Origin: Spirogloea muscicola
Lineage: Eukaryota > Streptophyta > Zygnematophyceae > Spirogloeales > Spirogloeaceae
Length of the DNA stretch: 64,000 nucleotides
Assembly (NCBI GenBank): GCA_009602725.1
Contig: WELB01000382.1
Coordinates: 1 to 64,000, forward strand
Direction: 5' to 3'
In this document: positions 31,268-43,580 of the stretch, piece after piece
Layout: every line of letters begins with the position of its first letter
Numbering within the stretch: position 1 is the first letter of the stretch
Made by a program: the position numbers and the translations under genes
The notes under the pieces: model-generated
What the model was told of the DNA's origin: nothing
The model's database searches: none
Seen by the model: only the letters and a program-made list of their open reading frames with translations

Positions 31268-32710
31268 TCAAAGGACATGAGCCTCGTTCTTCAGCTTGTC
31301 TATCAACTCATCTACAGACGCCACCAATTTGCCCCCCTGTCTCTTTGGGGGTTCTTCCACCTGCAACACCTGTAGCTGAGGCGTCACGTCTACACCAAGC
31401 TCCTCCGGCGAAATTGTCTCAATGGCCTTCTTCTTGGCTTTCATGATGTTGGGCAAACTTGCATACCGAGGCTCGTTCAATCGTAGATCAGTCCTGTACT
31501 CAAAGCACGGTGGAAGCTGAGGGAATGCAAGAGACTGGAGCTACGGCCTTCCCCTTGCAATTGACATTGTTCAACTAGCTGACAGCACTTTAGTCAACGC
31601 AATGTTTCTTTGTGGAGGATATTGTGTCTTACGTGACAATTGCTGGAAGTCTAAGCCTGACAGTTTCCAAGCCGCCATCTATTTCTCGCGTCACCTCAAC
31701 AGAACCTGCCTCCTTATCCAGGAGTACCTGGTATAGTATACAGCCAAACCTGCTTTTTGGTCTGGGTATGGCCCTCTCAAGCACAAGCAAGCCAAGGACA
31801 TCTGGACGTCGAAATCACACCGCAGGCAACAATAACACTGACCTGCCAATACTTCCCTGTGGTTCTCTCAGATGAGTTGAGAGGACTACCTTAGAGGCGA
31901 AAGTTCCCTGTGGCCATTGAAGCAGTGCAGCAGCCATTTGCCCCGTCTGGTTGCAGTCATCGTCTATAGCCTGATCAAGCGTGAGAATGTCATGATGACA
32001 ACATCAGCCTTCCACAAGGGACCAGATGTAGAGCTGGTGCCTACATATCAATAAGGAACTACTCTAGCAGAGCAAATCTTACTCGGATTGCAAGCTGCTT
32101 GATGTTGAAATGAGATGCAGCTATGTTCAGACAGCCTACGATTTCTGCTCTACCTGTTTCCCTAGAATCATAATGCCTGGTTCTTCCCTCTTTGCAATAG
32201 ACTGCAGCAGCTTGGCCACCGACAGTGGTTCTAGAGCTGCGTCATGCCTGACATGGATCCCTCTGTCAGCCCCCATGGCCAGCGCCGTCCGCAGTGTGTC
32301 TTGACATTGTCGAGGACCCATGCTGATAGCCACCACCTCGTCCACTGACCCAGCTTCCTTCAGCCGAATTGCTTCCTCAACAGCAATCTCGCAAAATGGG
32401 TTCATTGACATTTTCACATTGGAAGTCTCCACTCCAGTCTGCACAATGTTTCAGCGTGACTCGCTTCCTGTCAGCAACAAATAACCGCCTCTCGTACACT
32501 TATAACCCTACGGAAAGTAAGGGTCACAAGAAGCCAGCTTCCACGTCCCTATGCCGACCATGTTAGTGTCTTCAGCAATTCCAGCAAGCTGTGCTCGAAT
32601 TGCACAGTGACATCTTTGGTAGGAGAGCCTGGAAACTTCACCTTGTCTGCTTTTACGCGAATTTTGGCAGCATAGTCAATTACCCGCTTCACAGCTACAA
32701 GGGCCTTCAT
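31268..32710 (-). CDS. ETFB: Electron transfer flavoprotein beta subunit (5 exons)
   Basis: ETF carries electrons from mitochondrial acyl-CoA and branched-chain amino-acid dehydrogenases to ETF-ubiquinone oxidoreductase; the beta subunit binds AMP. Exons (minus strand): 32710-32642, 32438-32154, 31970-31890, 31727-31633, 31493-31268, all GT-AG, total 251 residues, the same length as the Arabidopsis protein as I recall it. Visible family segments: [105 protein letters not shown] and [16 protein letters not shown]. An upstream in-frame ATG at 32782 would add 24 residues ([10 protein letters not shown]); the conserved MKxLVAVKR start was chosen. Confidence 0.93.
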
Positions 32711-33490
32711 AGCGAGTCGCTCAAGTTCGTCAGCCTCGGCCTTCCACACAATAGACCCTCGCGCCTCGTCAGTACCTGCCACTACTCTCGTTCCGCCGCT
32801 GGCCTCGTGCGCCAGGAAGCTGGCAACGGGCCCGCCGAAGGCAGCAAGGCGCCGCTGCCTGGCCGGACGCCGAGGGCCGCCGTTGCTGGCGCAGGCTCCG
32901 ACGAATAAGAGAGACTAGGCCCCTCCAGGGGGCAGGCGACGCTCTCCGAGGGCGACCCAATCTGCCACACCGTGGCTTCCTTATACAAGCGGCGGCAAAT
33001 CCTGCTCCGCTTCGGATCCTCACTGGACCACCGCTTCCGGGGCAGAACGCCTAGAATTACCTTGTGGTGGGAGCTGCGGCCTGCTGGAGTGGAGCTGGTC
33101 CGTCGAGGTCCGATAAATTATCCCATGTGGCCGCCGGTGGAGGCGGCGTCGCGCTGGCGGGGCTATATAATAGCGCTGGCTGTTCGGCCAACTTTTGCCT
33201 TAAACTAATGAGTAAGGAAAAACAACGCGGCCGGTCGATGCCGGCTGCAGCGCCCCCGCGCGGGGCGCACTTGATTTTTGGGCGGGCGACAGGCTGGCCC
33301 GGGAGCTGACGCCGGGGGCTACTTCTCCCCCAGAACTCTCCCGGGCGGGCCTCCGCACAACCCCACACCAACACCAAACAACATTCCCCCGTCACCAAAC
33401 CTGTGAAGAAATGCTCTCTTCTTGCTGGCCGTGCCGTGGCTGCAGCCTTTGGCTGTCGTCATGGGGACTGCTTTCCGGCAAGTGACTGAG
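32711..33490. promoter_or_regulatory. Upstream region of ETFB, GC-rich
   Basis: No gene recognised. CTATATAATAG near 33163 could serve as a TATA-type element in either direction, but it lies about 450 bases from the ETFB start and has no recognised plus-strand gene behind it. The region ends at the LINE tail starting near 33495. Confidence 0.35.
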
Positions 33491-33494
33491 TGAT

Positions 33495-33690
33495 TATCTT
33501 TGTACACTCCTTTAGGCTGGCCTCTCACAGCTATTGCCGTAAACTTGGACGAGCTGTTTCTAATCAACCTCAAGGGATGCTTTGGGTAAGTGCTTATCGG
33601 CCCCTTCTGGCTGTTCATAGCCCTCACTCCCTTTGGGAGACCACTTTCTCTGTGAAGAGCCACTTTCTTTCCGGCGGCTAGTCGCTCTGA
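33495..33690 (+). mobile_element. LINE-like family, two diverged 3' tails
   Basis: TAGGCTGGCCTCTCACAGCT near 33512, and CTGGCTGTTCATAGCCCTCA near 33608 followed by CTTTGGGAGACCACTTTC. Confidence 0.6.
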
Positions 33691-33759
33691 CTTGCGGCTA
33701 CCAAGTAGAGGTTGTTACTAAGTGATTATTGAAAGTGGTCCTTGGTTGTCTTCCAGTGC

Positions 33760-33935
33760 TGTTCGGCCCCTTACGGTCCTTGTCTACTGTTTTCGGGCTG
33801 GCTGTTAACAAGTAAGCTCTTCGAAAGGGAGGGCCAAAGGGGGAAAGGGCTGTAAGATGCCAGCTCGAAATGAATGGACAAAGTCCGAAGGGCTGTTCAC
33901 AGCCCCTCGCCCCTTTGAGGGAGCCACTTCCTTCT
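33760..33935. mobile_element. LINE-like tails in alternating orientation
   Basis: A plus-strand tail (TCTACTGTTTTCGGGCTGGC) breaks off at 33812 into a minus-strand tail (GGGCTGTAAGATGCCAGCTC) near 33848. Another plus-strand piece (GGCTGTTCACAGCCCCTCGC) follows at about 33890. This suggests insertion of tails into tails. Confidence 0.6.
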
Positions 33936-34164
33936 GTTGGAATGTAGTGGCGCTCCAGCCCAGCCCACCCCAGCCCTGCGTTATATATTCTTCTCAGCCC
34001 TCGCCCCCTTTGAGAAGCTTACTCCTCTCTGCCTTGATGCTGCCTCCAGGTTCCGACCGATCTACGCTTTCCCGACCTCGTTACTCTAATCGGCAATTGC
34101 TGACTAAGTAGTATGAGCGTCAGCTTGCAGATGTCAGACAGAGTAGTTTGAAGTGTTACACATC

Positions 34165-34330
34165 TTCCGGCCCTTTCAGCCCACGTTCCATGTCTTCGGG
34201 CTGGCCTCTAACAGCCAATGCCTCAAACTTGGAAGAGATAAAGACTTTTTCAGAAGAGGGCGATGGCTGTAGTTGACCAGCTCAAAGAAATGAACAATTC
34301 TCCAAGGGGCCACAAAAACGCTAAAACCCA
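34165..34330. mobile_element. LINE-like tails, tail-to-tail pair
   Basis: Plus-strand GGGCTGGCCTCTAACAGCC near 34198 faces minus-strand AGAAGAGGGCGATGGCTG with TTGACCAGCTC near 34265. Confidence 0.6.
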
Positions 34331-34369
34331 CAGCGACTCAAGTAGCCACATTCAAAGAGCTGTTATTCT

Positions 34370-34750
34370 ATCGGGCTGACCTCTCACGCTCTAGCTGCGG
34401 CCTCTGGCTATCATCAAGAAATCGCTTTCCGGCGGCTACTCTTCTGGACTTGCAGCTGCTTACCAGGGAATTCTGACCATCAGTGTGATACTTGCTTAGT
34501 TGTATATATTTAGCATTTTCCGGCCCTGTTATTATGCCATATACGCGCTTTACAGCGCTTAGTATCTTGCTTTTGCGCCATCCGGCCCTTTCAGACCTTG
34601 ACCATTATTTTGGGCTGGCCTCTCACAGCCACTGCAGTCAATCTGGAAGACATGTTCGTTTTCCGGCCCCTTCGAACCTTGTCTCTTCTTTTCGTGTTGG
34701 CTTTTCTTTTTCACAGCCCTCGCCGAGCTTCCTTCTTACATGGAACTTGT
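34370..34750 (+). mobile_element. LINE-like relic: short coding end plus serial tails
   Basis: CTGCGGCCTCTGGCTATCAT near 34395 resembles the AAASG coding segment. GGGCTGGCCTCTCACAGCC near 34613 and a diverged GTTGGCTTTTCTTTTTCACA near 34695 are two tails, each preceded by CCCCTTCGAACCTTG or CAGACCTTG. Confidence 0.55.
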
Positions 34751-34859
34751 TAGTTTCAGCGCTGTTTGCGACATGTTTGGCGGCCGGCGTTATGCTTGCC
34801 TAGCGCCGAGAGAGAAGAAAGGCGTGCGCGGTGCGCATGAAAATGAAACGATAGCGGCG

Positions 34860-34922
34860 AGGTGCTTATCGACGGAGATAAGCAAGCGCGGCCAGATTAA
34901 CTGGTGGCTGGGAGATAGCTGT
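34860..34922 (-). mobile_element. LINE-like 3' tail fragment upstream of RAD50
   Basis: AGCAAGCGCGGCCAGATTAA followed by CTGGTGGCTGGGAGA matches 51777-51806. The right arm of the hairpin is missing. It lies about 260 bases before the RAD50 start codon. Confidence 0.65.
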
Positions 34923-35178
34923 GAGGTGGTTACCGGCAACTACTGGAGCCAGCCACCGAGGGAAGAAGGCAGCTCCGCCGAGGGAACTGCTGCAGCTCCC
35001 ACTCGCCCGCCGAGCGACAGGCTCGCGCGGGCGCGCCAGCCATTGTCGCGCGCCAGCTGCCGCGACCGGCCCGAGCCGGCGCCGCCGGCGCCTTCTGAGC
35101 GCCCTTGTATGTCACGCGGGCTGCCACGGCAAGCTCCTTGACGAAGCTGGCGCCCAGCTGACCACCTTATCGGCCGCC

Positions 35179-38100
35179 ATGTCGACCATCGACAAGATGC
35201 TCATCAAGGGCATTCGAAGCTTCAGCCCTGATAACACGAGCGTCATCGGCTTCTTCAAGCCGCTAACGCTGATTGTTGGTCCCAATGGAGCGGGCAAGAC
35301 GGTGAGTATTGAGCAAGTTAATTTACACTTCACGTGGCTCGCAAACAATTTGCCAATTTGAGCAGACCTGCGTTCTTCGAGAGACGACGGAAGAGGTGAA
35401 CGGATTAAATTGCTCTGATGTAAAGTGTTTAATTTTCTGCCTTATCATGTCAATACAGTGACACCACATAGTCATGCAGACCATCATTGAGTGCCTAAAA
35501 CACGCCTGCACCGGAGAGCTGCCCCCAAATGCAAGATCTGGTCACAGCTTCATCAATGACCCCAAGGTGCTGTGACAAGCCTTACGCAACCCTTAACCCT
35601 AAGCACTGCACCTTTATACGGTTCTGGGAAGGCCCGCAAAATACATAAGGAGAAAGTTGCAGGCTGTCAGCCCTGGCTGTGGGCAACTAGAAACAATTAT
35701 CTTACATTTCGCAAAACTTAAGCAAGGATTATAGTATCGTTAGACGTAGGTCCGCTAAGAAATACTTCTTTAGTACTTGTACCCTAATCCCTAAGCACTT
35801 AGATGACCACTCCGGCTGCAGGTCGCAGGCGAGACTGAAACAAAAGGTCAGATAAAGTTGCGGTTTCGAACTGCAGCTGGCAAGGACGTTGTCTGCATAC
35901 GTTCATTCCAGCTTACACAAAAAGCTTCAAAGCTTGAATACAAAGCTATTGAGAGTGTGCTACAAACAATCAATGCACAAACAGGCGAAGTGCGTTCGAA
36001 GCCCACAGTCTGCTCAGCTTGTACTCTGTGGACAATTCTGCTCTGCACACCTTGTCAACATGTCTTGTACTGCTGCCCTTACGACAATAGTTGGGATGTG
36101 TTCAACACAAAGTAACTGAGATTTGTCTGTGAACCTGCTTGTGCAGAAGGTGTGCCTCAGTTATCGATGTGCTGACATGGATAGAGAAGTACCTATGCTT
36201 ATGGGAGTCTCCAAGGCAGTACTGGAAAATGTCATCTTTGTTCACCAAGATGAGGCGAACTGGCCGCTTGCTGAGGCTGCGGTCCTGAAGAGAAAGTTTG
36301 ATGACATATTCTCTGCAACCAGGTCTTGACTCTCCCCAACAACTTCAAGCCACCAAGTATTACATTTCAATGAATATTGACCAGTTGCAGTGGAGCTCTG
36401 AGAGCTCCTGACACATTTGACTGGAGCTTCAATGACCTAGTGCCAAGCAGTACGTAGCAGCATATTTTGCGCAGGTACACAAAAGCACTGGAAGTTATCA
36501 AGAAGTTGCACAAGGATCAAGCCCAACTCTTGAAGGAATATAAGTTGAAGTTGGACCATCTTCAAACATTACGAGATGCAGCCTACAGGGTTGGTGTTCT
36601 TACTGCAGGGTTATCCTACTCATGAGAAGTAGTATCAATGGCAACACACTGAAATGCATGCCAAGAGTACAGATTTTGCTTGTGTTTATAGCATTCTTGG
36701 TTGAAGTGGTCATTGACATGTAAGCACTTATAGATGACCAATTTAGTCATTGTCAAGGATTACATTTTGTAGTCCACCTCATCCACAGTTGGTGGCCATG
36801 ATGTTCTATCGTGTTTGGTCTTGGTAACTCTTATATGACTCATGACTGATTCAGTTCTCCTGATGTCATCTGAGGCCTGTCCAGCTGAAGGAGAACGTAG
36901 AAGTGGACAAGCAGAAGTCGGACCATCTGCAAGCTCATATCAAGGAGCTTGAAGATAAGATAAAGACAGCTCAAGCAAGAATTGAGGATGTAGAGAGCCT
37001 GCTCAAAAGGATGCAGTCACTGCAGGATGATGTACAGAAGAAAGAGGCAGCCAGATCCGTGCTCGTCCGGCAAAAGGTGCAACAGTACAATGAGCTGGAA
37101 GAAGCGTCAGATGGTGAGTGCCAATCACTTACACTAGGAGAGAGATCTGCATGGTGCCGTGCCAGCAGAGTCGGTCTCACATCTCTTTTGGCCCTTACAG
37201 ATTATGTACTGTGATTCTTATCTCAGACACACTTGAGGAACTGGAGGAGTGGCAAGCAAAATTTGGCGAGACGGTTGGAACCATGAGATTGAACATCAGC
37301 AAGATGGAAAGGGAAATTAGTGACATTCGAGCTCAGCTTGACAGTGACAAAGCAGCCTACATGAGGGATTTGACCACAAAGGGCCGCCTCCAATCTGAAG
37401 CTGATGTTCGTTTCTTCCCTGCATCTTGCCGTGAGGGTCTTCTCAACATGAGGGTTGTGTGAAATACAGCCAGTCAGAGTCCTGCTAGTGGTAGCAAATT
37501 TTTCGGAAGCGTAGCTTTTGGATATTCCTGCTGGCAGGAAGATTTCGACTCTAAATCTTTGACTTCCACAGAAATGAGGGCTCAAGCACAAGCTGTCACT
37601 GAGTTGAAGTGTTGGCTTGTCCACGCAGACTCATGCAGAAAATCGACGAGATAGAGATTCATGTCTGCAATCCATCCTGCAGAAGCATGGCATAGGGAAC
37701 ACTGGGCCACTTCCCCTGTCAGATGATGCAGCCTCAACGTTTTACAAGCAATCTGTCCAGAAAATGGAGCAACTGAAGCACATCTTTGCTCAGCTGAAGG
37801 TCAGGGCTGCTTCTTTTACCTTCTTATAAGATGTACAACCCTCTCAGCTTGAGCAAGCTCAATAGCTGCTGTACATCTTCTGACCAATGCTTACAGGAAG
37901 GCAACCGGGCAGAAGAGCAGAAGCTAACGTCCAAAATGGAGACTGCGCAATCAAAGCACCTTGAGAGTCAACAGCAAGTGAAGTCCAACTTGTCACAGAA
38001 GGTGGTAGCACTTTCTTTTCAAGTACTGGGCTTCTCCATGTAACTTCACTAATTTCTCTGCCAAAGTGTATATTAGCACTAACAACACCATCGGAGATCA

Positions 38101-41100
38101 TTCCTCTAAGTGCGGGTTGTATTGAGTGTACAGACACGCTTGCAAGGAAGGAGTCAGGAGCTTGAAAAACATATTGAGGAGTCGACTCTCTCTGAGGGCG
38201 ATGTCAAAAGGATAGATGAGAAGGAACGCTCTACTGTAAGCATTCTTCTTGGCTAAGCGGTTGAGACCTTAGTTGAAATGAAGAGCTGTTGTACTGCTAT
38301 TGACTTTCCTTGACCTGGTCCTTAGACTGCGCCAGAGCTTGCCCACAGTGGTGCATGAAGCTCACAGTAATGATGGTTTTTTGGGTTGTCATACGCTTTT
38401 CTGCAGAAAGCGGAAGCTGATATGATTGCTACAAAGATCAGGGAGAAGAATTTTGACGATGTCATTGACATGGGAAGAAGTGAGCTTTTCAGCCTTGAAA
38501 ACAGGATCAAAGCTCTTCAGCGTGAGAAGGACGGCTTGACGGAGGAGTCATCTGACAGGGTGCGCCTGAAGTCCAAGAAGGAAGAGCTGCTAGGGAAAGA
38601 CAGTACTTTACAGAAGCTGTGAGTGGCAATCCACAGTAATGTTCTTTTCGACCCCCGAGATATAGCAGCAATTGTATTGCTGAAAGTCTCACTGCACAGC
38701 ATGCTTAAGTTCACCAAGGGTTTGGTACTGCTTGGTACAGCTGCTCTTTCAATATTCTATGACATAACATACTGCTCACAAAGCTGATGATAGTGGAGTT
38801 GGGGTGCAGGCATGACGAACATTCAGGCTCCTTTGGGAAAGTTCTCAAAAACAAAGCGCTCGCTATGAAAGATGTAACCCGGGAACTTGAAAGGCAGATT
38901 TTGTAAGCTACTCATTTTGCTCCAGATGGAGAGCAATTCTTACATACGTTTGTCTGCATCTGATGCTTACACGTGCCACAGGCACGTCAAAGAATACGTT
39001 TCCCCAGGGCGAGCACTTTCAGAGGTGGTCTCAAGGAAATGGCAGCTAGCGTCAAGCCAAAGCGGCACAATTTCTTTGATAGAGCTTTGCATGACGATGA
39101 GACAATGACATGCAGCAGGATCTCGTGTGATCAGGATGAGGAAGACTGCAAGGACAGATGCAGATAGTGCGACCAAGGAGGCTGGCAATGAGGTCGCAGT
39201 GTTGTCGAGGAAGTCAGAGGACATTAGAGCAGAACTGCAGCAGAAGGAGCAGGAGCGAGATGGTAAGTCATTGCGATGTACAAGTGTTTGCTGGTGTAGA
39301 TGAGAATGATGGCAGTGCTATACCATATACTTCTGCAATCTCATGCTTTTCATATGTATTGGTGCTGCAATGTCAGCTAAGCGGCAGCTACTGGTGACCA
39401 GAATGACATCTGTGGTGGACAAGGCTCTTGACTTGGACCGCTTCCAGGATCAAATGGAGAAGGCAGCTGAAGACCAAGATGCCCAAGCACGGTGTGTCCA
39501 CAAGGTCGATGCTCTTGACAAATTCATAAGCGTGATCTGTTAGCAGTCCAGGAAGCAAAGGAAGCAGTAGCTGGAACCAAGCTGCAAGGCACACAATGTC
39601 ATCAGCGCACTTGCCAATAGGGTTGCATTATGCACATGCGCACAGTCAGGGTCTTTGCCAAATTGCTCACTTGTCGGATTATATCTGCAGCTTGAATGAC
39701 ATGCATAGCTCACCATGTGGCTTCCAGGGTGGAGAGCATGGCAGATGGATTGGCTCGGTGTTTGGGCGGGTTTGAGAGGATCGCAAGAGATACACACAGC
39801 TGTCCAGCTTGCCACCGCCCTTTTACTCCTGAAGAGGAGGATACCTTTGTTTCTCAGGTTGCAAACATCCATCCCCATAACCCATAGAGCAAAGGTCCTT
39901 GATACAGTGATCTTGTTCTTATTGTGTTCCGTGTCATTATCAGGGTCGAGATGCTTGCAATTCTCTGTCACTAGTGAGTTGTAAGTGACCGAAGGGTGAC
40001 CTGTCCTGATTTGAGGTTACAGCAAAGGAGTGCCAGTGTCACATCGAGGGAAAAGCTGCAGGAAATCAAGAGGGTGAAAGAGAAGGCAGATACCAGATTC
40101 AAGCAATTGGATGCCTTGAAGCCCATATATGAGGAGTACAAGAAGTTGCAAGGGTCTGTCATCCCTGCCCTCAAAGAGACTGCCAGGCAGCTTCAAGAGC
40201 AGCTGCGGGTTGCTACCGAAAGGCACGATGATGTGAGGACTGGTTCTGTCCTGCAATTTTGGAGGTGCATCATGGAGACATACTGCAGTTTTGCAACATT
40301 GACTTGTCTCTGCAAAAACATTCGAATATGTATGTATAAGGCATCTCTGCACGATCAATCCATTGGATCCCTGACTTCTCTCTATGAATGCTTGGGTACC
40401 GCATCCTCTTCATGCTTGAGAGTAAGGCATGCTACATATTGCTTACCTATGACCAATTTTGCAATGAATTGCAGCGACTAGGGGAGTTGGCTCAAGTGAG
40501 TACAGAAGTTGAGGAGGCAGAGAAACTCAAGACACCTGCCGACAGAATCGAAGTTCTTCATAAGGAGGTTGAAGTCATGCGGAGGCAGGTGGAGGAGATG
40601 GAATTTCGATTGGAGACAGCCTCTCAGGGCTTGCGAAGCGTCGAGGATGTCAACACCGACATTGCCAACTTGGAGGAGAAAAGGTCAGCTTCCATGCTCA
40701 CAAAATCCACGATGTCAACGGTTGCAGGTCTGTGCACCTGGCACAAGTTGGCTCAAGCTAATGTGACACTTTTGTTGCCAACAGGGACGAAGCAAGTCGA
40801 AGAGTTGAAAAGCTACGGGAGGAGCAGCAACACCTCAAAGACGATTGGACGGCCTGGAACTTGCGGTGGAGAAACGCACGGGAAGAGAAGATCCGCATCG
40901 CCTCCGAGCTTCAGAAAGTCAATGAGATGCGGGTGGAGCTGAAGCGTGTCGTGGAGGAAGTGGATCTCCTGGAAGCATCGACACAAGTAAGGCCTAGAGC
41001 TTGACGGCATGGTGAGTTCTGTGCTTAATATTTCTCTGTTATTCAAGCAGCCGCCATCAACATGTGGCAGGCATTAACGCGCGAGCTCGAGCCCCTGAAG

Positions 41101-43580
41101 AAGGAGCAGGAAGAGCTGGCCAAGGGCAGGGCCAAATTCAGAGAGCGTGCGCAAGCTGAAGAGAACCAGCTTGATGATGAGCTTCGGGTCATTGTAAGAG
41201 ATATTGATCAGCTTCGCACAGTCAATGCCAAAGTGGAGAAGTGAGGTTTTCCACTTAGACTTTGCTTGCACAGCAATCTCTGCAAGTGCTGAAATGCTCG
41301 ATCTACTTGTTTGATGCAGCAAGAGGCAGGCTAGAGAAAGTTAAGATGCTGACTGCCCATCATGTTCTCCTGATAGTGGTGCACATGTCTATGCTGATTG
41401 GTACGACATCTCCTGAATAGTTGTCATCACGTTTTCAGCTATGTGGCTGCAGGCAAGGAGGACAAATTGAAGGAGATCACTGAGAAGCTGGCACACTCGC
41501 AGGCCCAGCAGCAAGCTCTTGAGGCAAGGTTGGCCACCAAGCTGGAGGAGCTTGGAAGTAACCAGGACTTGCTCCGAGAGCAGGCCAGTGTGAAGCGCAA
41601 CATTGACGATAATATTAACTACAGGAAGTAAGTTGTAGAATGGGCCCAGCCAAGTCACTACTAGCTGCTTAGACTCGCTTATGAAAAGGCACAATTCCCA
41701 GGTATGCTGGAGGGGCTTCTGGCATGGTCCCTTGCAATGTGGCAACTGCTATATTTGTTATCTCTGTCTTGCTGCTGCATGACAGGACCGTGATGGAGGA
41801 GGAGAAGCTGGCTGCACAGATAGAGGCAACCCAGGTCCAGATTGTTAACATCGGAGACCCAAATGCCCTGGAGTCCGAGTTGAAGAGCCTGCTCCAAGAA
41901 AAGCAGGGCTGGCTGGCTGACCAGAATCGGAGCAAGGGCACCCTGTTAGCCTATGAAGGCAATATCGCCAAGAATCGATCAGACCTCAGGGCTCCTCAGT
42001 ATAAGGTGAGATTACAGTTAGCCTAAGGACGGGCCAAGCGTCACAAGCTGTATAAGCCATACACCATAAATGGCATCCCACTTGATGGCCCAAATGGAGC
42101 ACCCTGCTGTTTTCGACCTTGGAAGAGGTGCACATTGAGGATGCTGTGCAGGACATTGACCGGAAATATCGCACACAACTGATCCAACTTAAGACTACTG
42201 AGATGGCCAATCGTGATCTTGACAAGTACTACAAGGCCCTTGACAGGCAAGTACCGTTGGCTAACGACGGCTGAACGATTCTTTGTTGTGTCTTGAAAGT
42301 TGCCCTGAATTCCTTACAATGTCACAAAGAGAGAGCCAAACAGAGATGTATAGGGGGCTCTGTCTGTTGACAAGCAGGCTTGATGAGTTCTCTTCCTTGA
42401 GAATGATTCCATAAGCGGCCCTGGATTCATGTGCATAGAGCTCTCATGAGGTTCCACACGCTGAAGATGGAGGAAATCAACAAGATAATCAAGGAGCTCT
42501 GGCAGCAGACATACCGCGGACAGGACATTGACTATATTGAGATTCGCTCTGACGCCGACGGTCAGGGCACACGCTCATATGCATATCGAGTGAGACCCTT
42601 TCCTGAAAGGTGCATATCTTGTTAGCACTTTGTACGAGTTCGATGACCATCTTCCGTTTTACTAAGATTATGCAGTAACTTGCTGTGGACGAATCCTGAT
42701 TCTTCTGGTGAGTAGCTTTTGGCAACTAGGCAGCAGCACTCACCTCCAATACTTAATTTGCCCTCCTGACGCCTCTTCTTGGGGTGCAAAGGTGGTGATG
42801 AAGAGTGGGGACGCGGAGCTGGACATGAGGGGCAGGTGCAGCGCTGGACAGAAGGTTCTCGCATCGCTCATCATCCGCCTGGCGCTTGCAGAGACCTTCT
42901 GCCTCAACTGTGGCATCCTGGCACTGGATGAACCCACCACCAACCTGGACGGACCCAATGCCGACAGCTTAGCTGCTGCCCTGCTTAGGTACTGGGCCAG
43001 CAGCTGCCCAGCCTGCTCATTGGATTGAAGCAACATACAAAGTCAATAGCATTTAGCAAGGGCCCTTGCAAGTGGTCTGGACTGCAATTGGCAAGAATGC
43101 TGGGGTACTGCAATGGTCCCTGCCGCTTAGCCACCCCAGGACTGGCTGAACCAAATGAGCCACTTTCTGCAGGATCATGGAGGACCGGAAGGGCCAGGAA
43201 AATTTCCAGCTCATTGTCATCACGCACGACGAACATTTTGCGCAGATGATCGGCCAGCGACAGCATGCTGAGCAGTACTACCGCATTGCCAAGGACGATC
43301 AGTAAGAGCCTCAGACGTTTACTCTCACCCCTCTTCACCCCCGGCAATAACATGCAAGTACTTAAGCTCTACTAGCAGGGCTACGTCAGATTGGTTGAGC
43401 TGATTGTCCGGCACTTCATTGCGTGAGCAACCTGTGGCAACAGAGCATCTCTTGCAAAGCAAGGCAGATGAGAACCTCAGAAGACATCCCGTGATGTCAC
43501 CATTGACACGCACCGAGTGCGGATTGTGGTGCCATGGCAGCCAGAACAGCCGCATTGTGATCCAGGAAATTTTTGAGTGA
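35179..43580 (+). CDS. RAD50: DNA double-strand-break repair ATPase RAD50 (27 exons)
   Basis: RAD50 is the ABC-ATPase/coiled-coil core of the MRE11-RAD50-NBS1 complex. Exons: 35179-35301, 35480-35566, 35822-35989, 36147-36322, 36475-36589, 36885-37113, 37227-37405, 37629-37799, 37897-38001, 38134-38235, 38407-38618, 38810-38902, 39135-39262, 39377-39491, 39728-39857, 40023-40232, 40475-40683, 40785-40986, 41071-41240, 41320-41339, 41453-41627, 41786-42005, 42152-42246, 42439-42589, 42792-42988, 43173-43301, 43541-43580. Phases join throughout, giving 1,316 residues. Walker A GPNGAGKT (34-41), Q-loop FVHQDE, zinc hook CPAC (693-696), signature CSAGQK (1211-1216), Walker B ILALDEP (Asp1241-Glu1242), ITHDE. 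Intron 23 begins GC instead of GT, and exon 20 is only 20 nt. Exons 13 and 20 are the least certain. Confidence 0.95.

Noticed and set aside
33160-33172. TATA box of a plus-strand gene
   Set aside because: No coding sequence with recognisable features follows before the LINE tails at 33495.
38982-39134. Longer RAD50 exon 13 starting at 38982
   Set aside because: It keeps phase but contains an in-frame TGA at 39106-39108 and would overshoot the family length; the acceptor at 39135 gives 42 residues and the expected 1,316 total.
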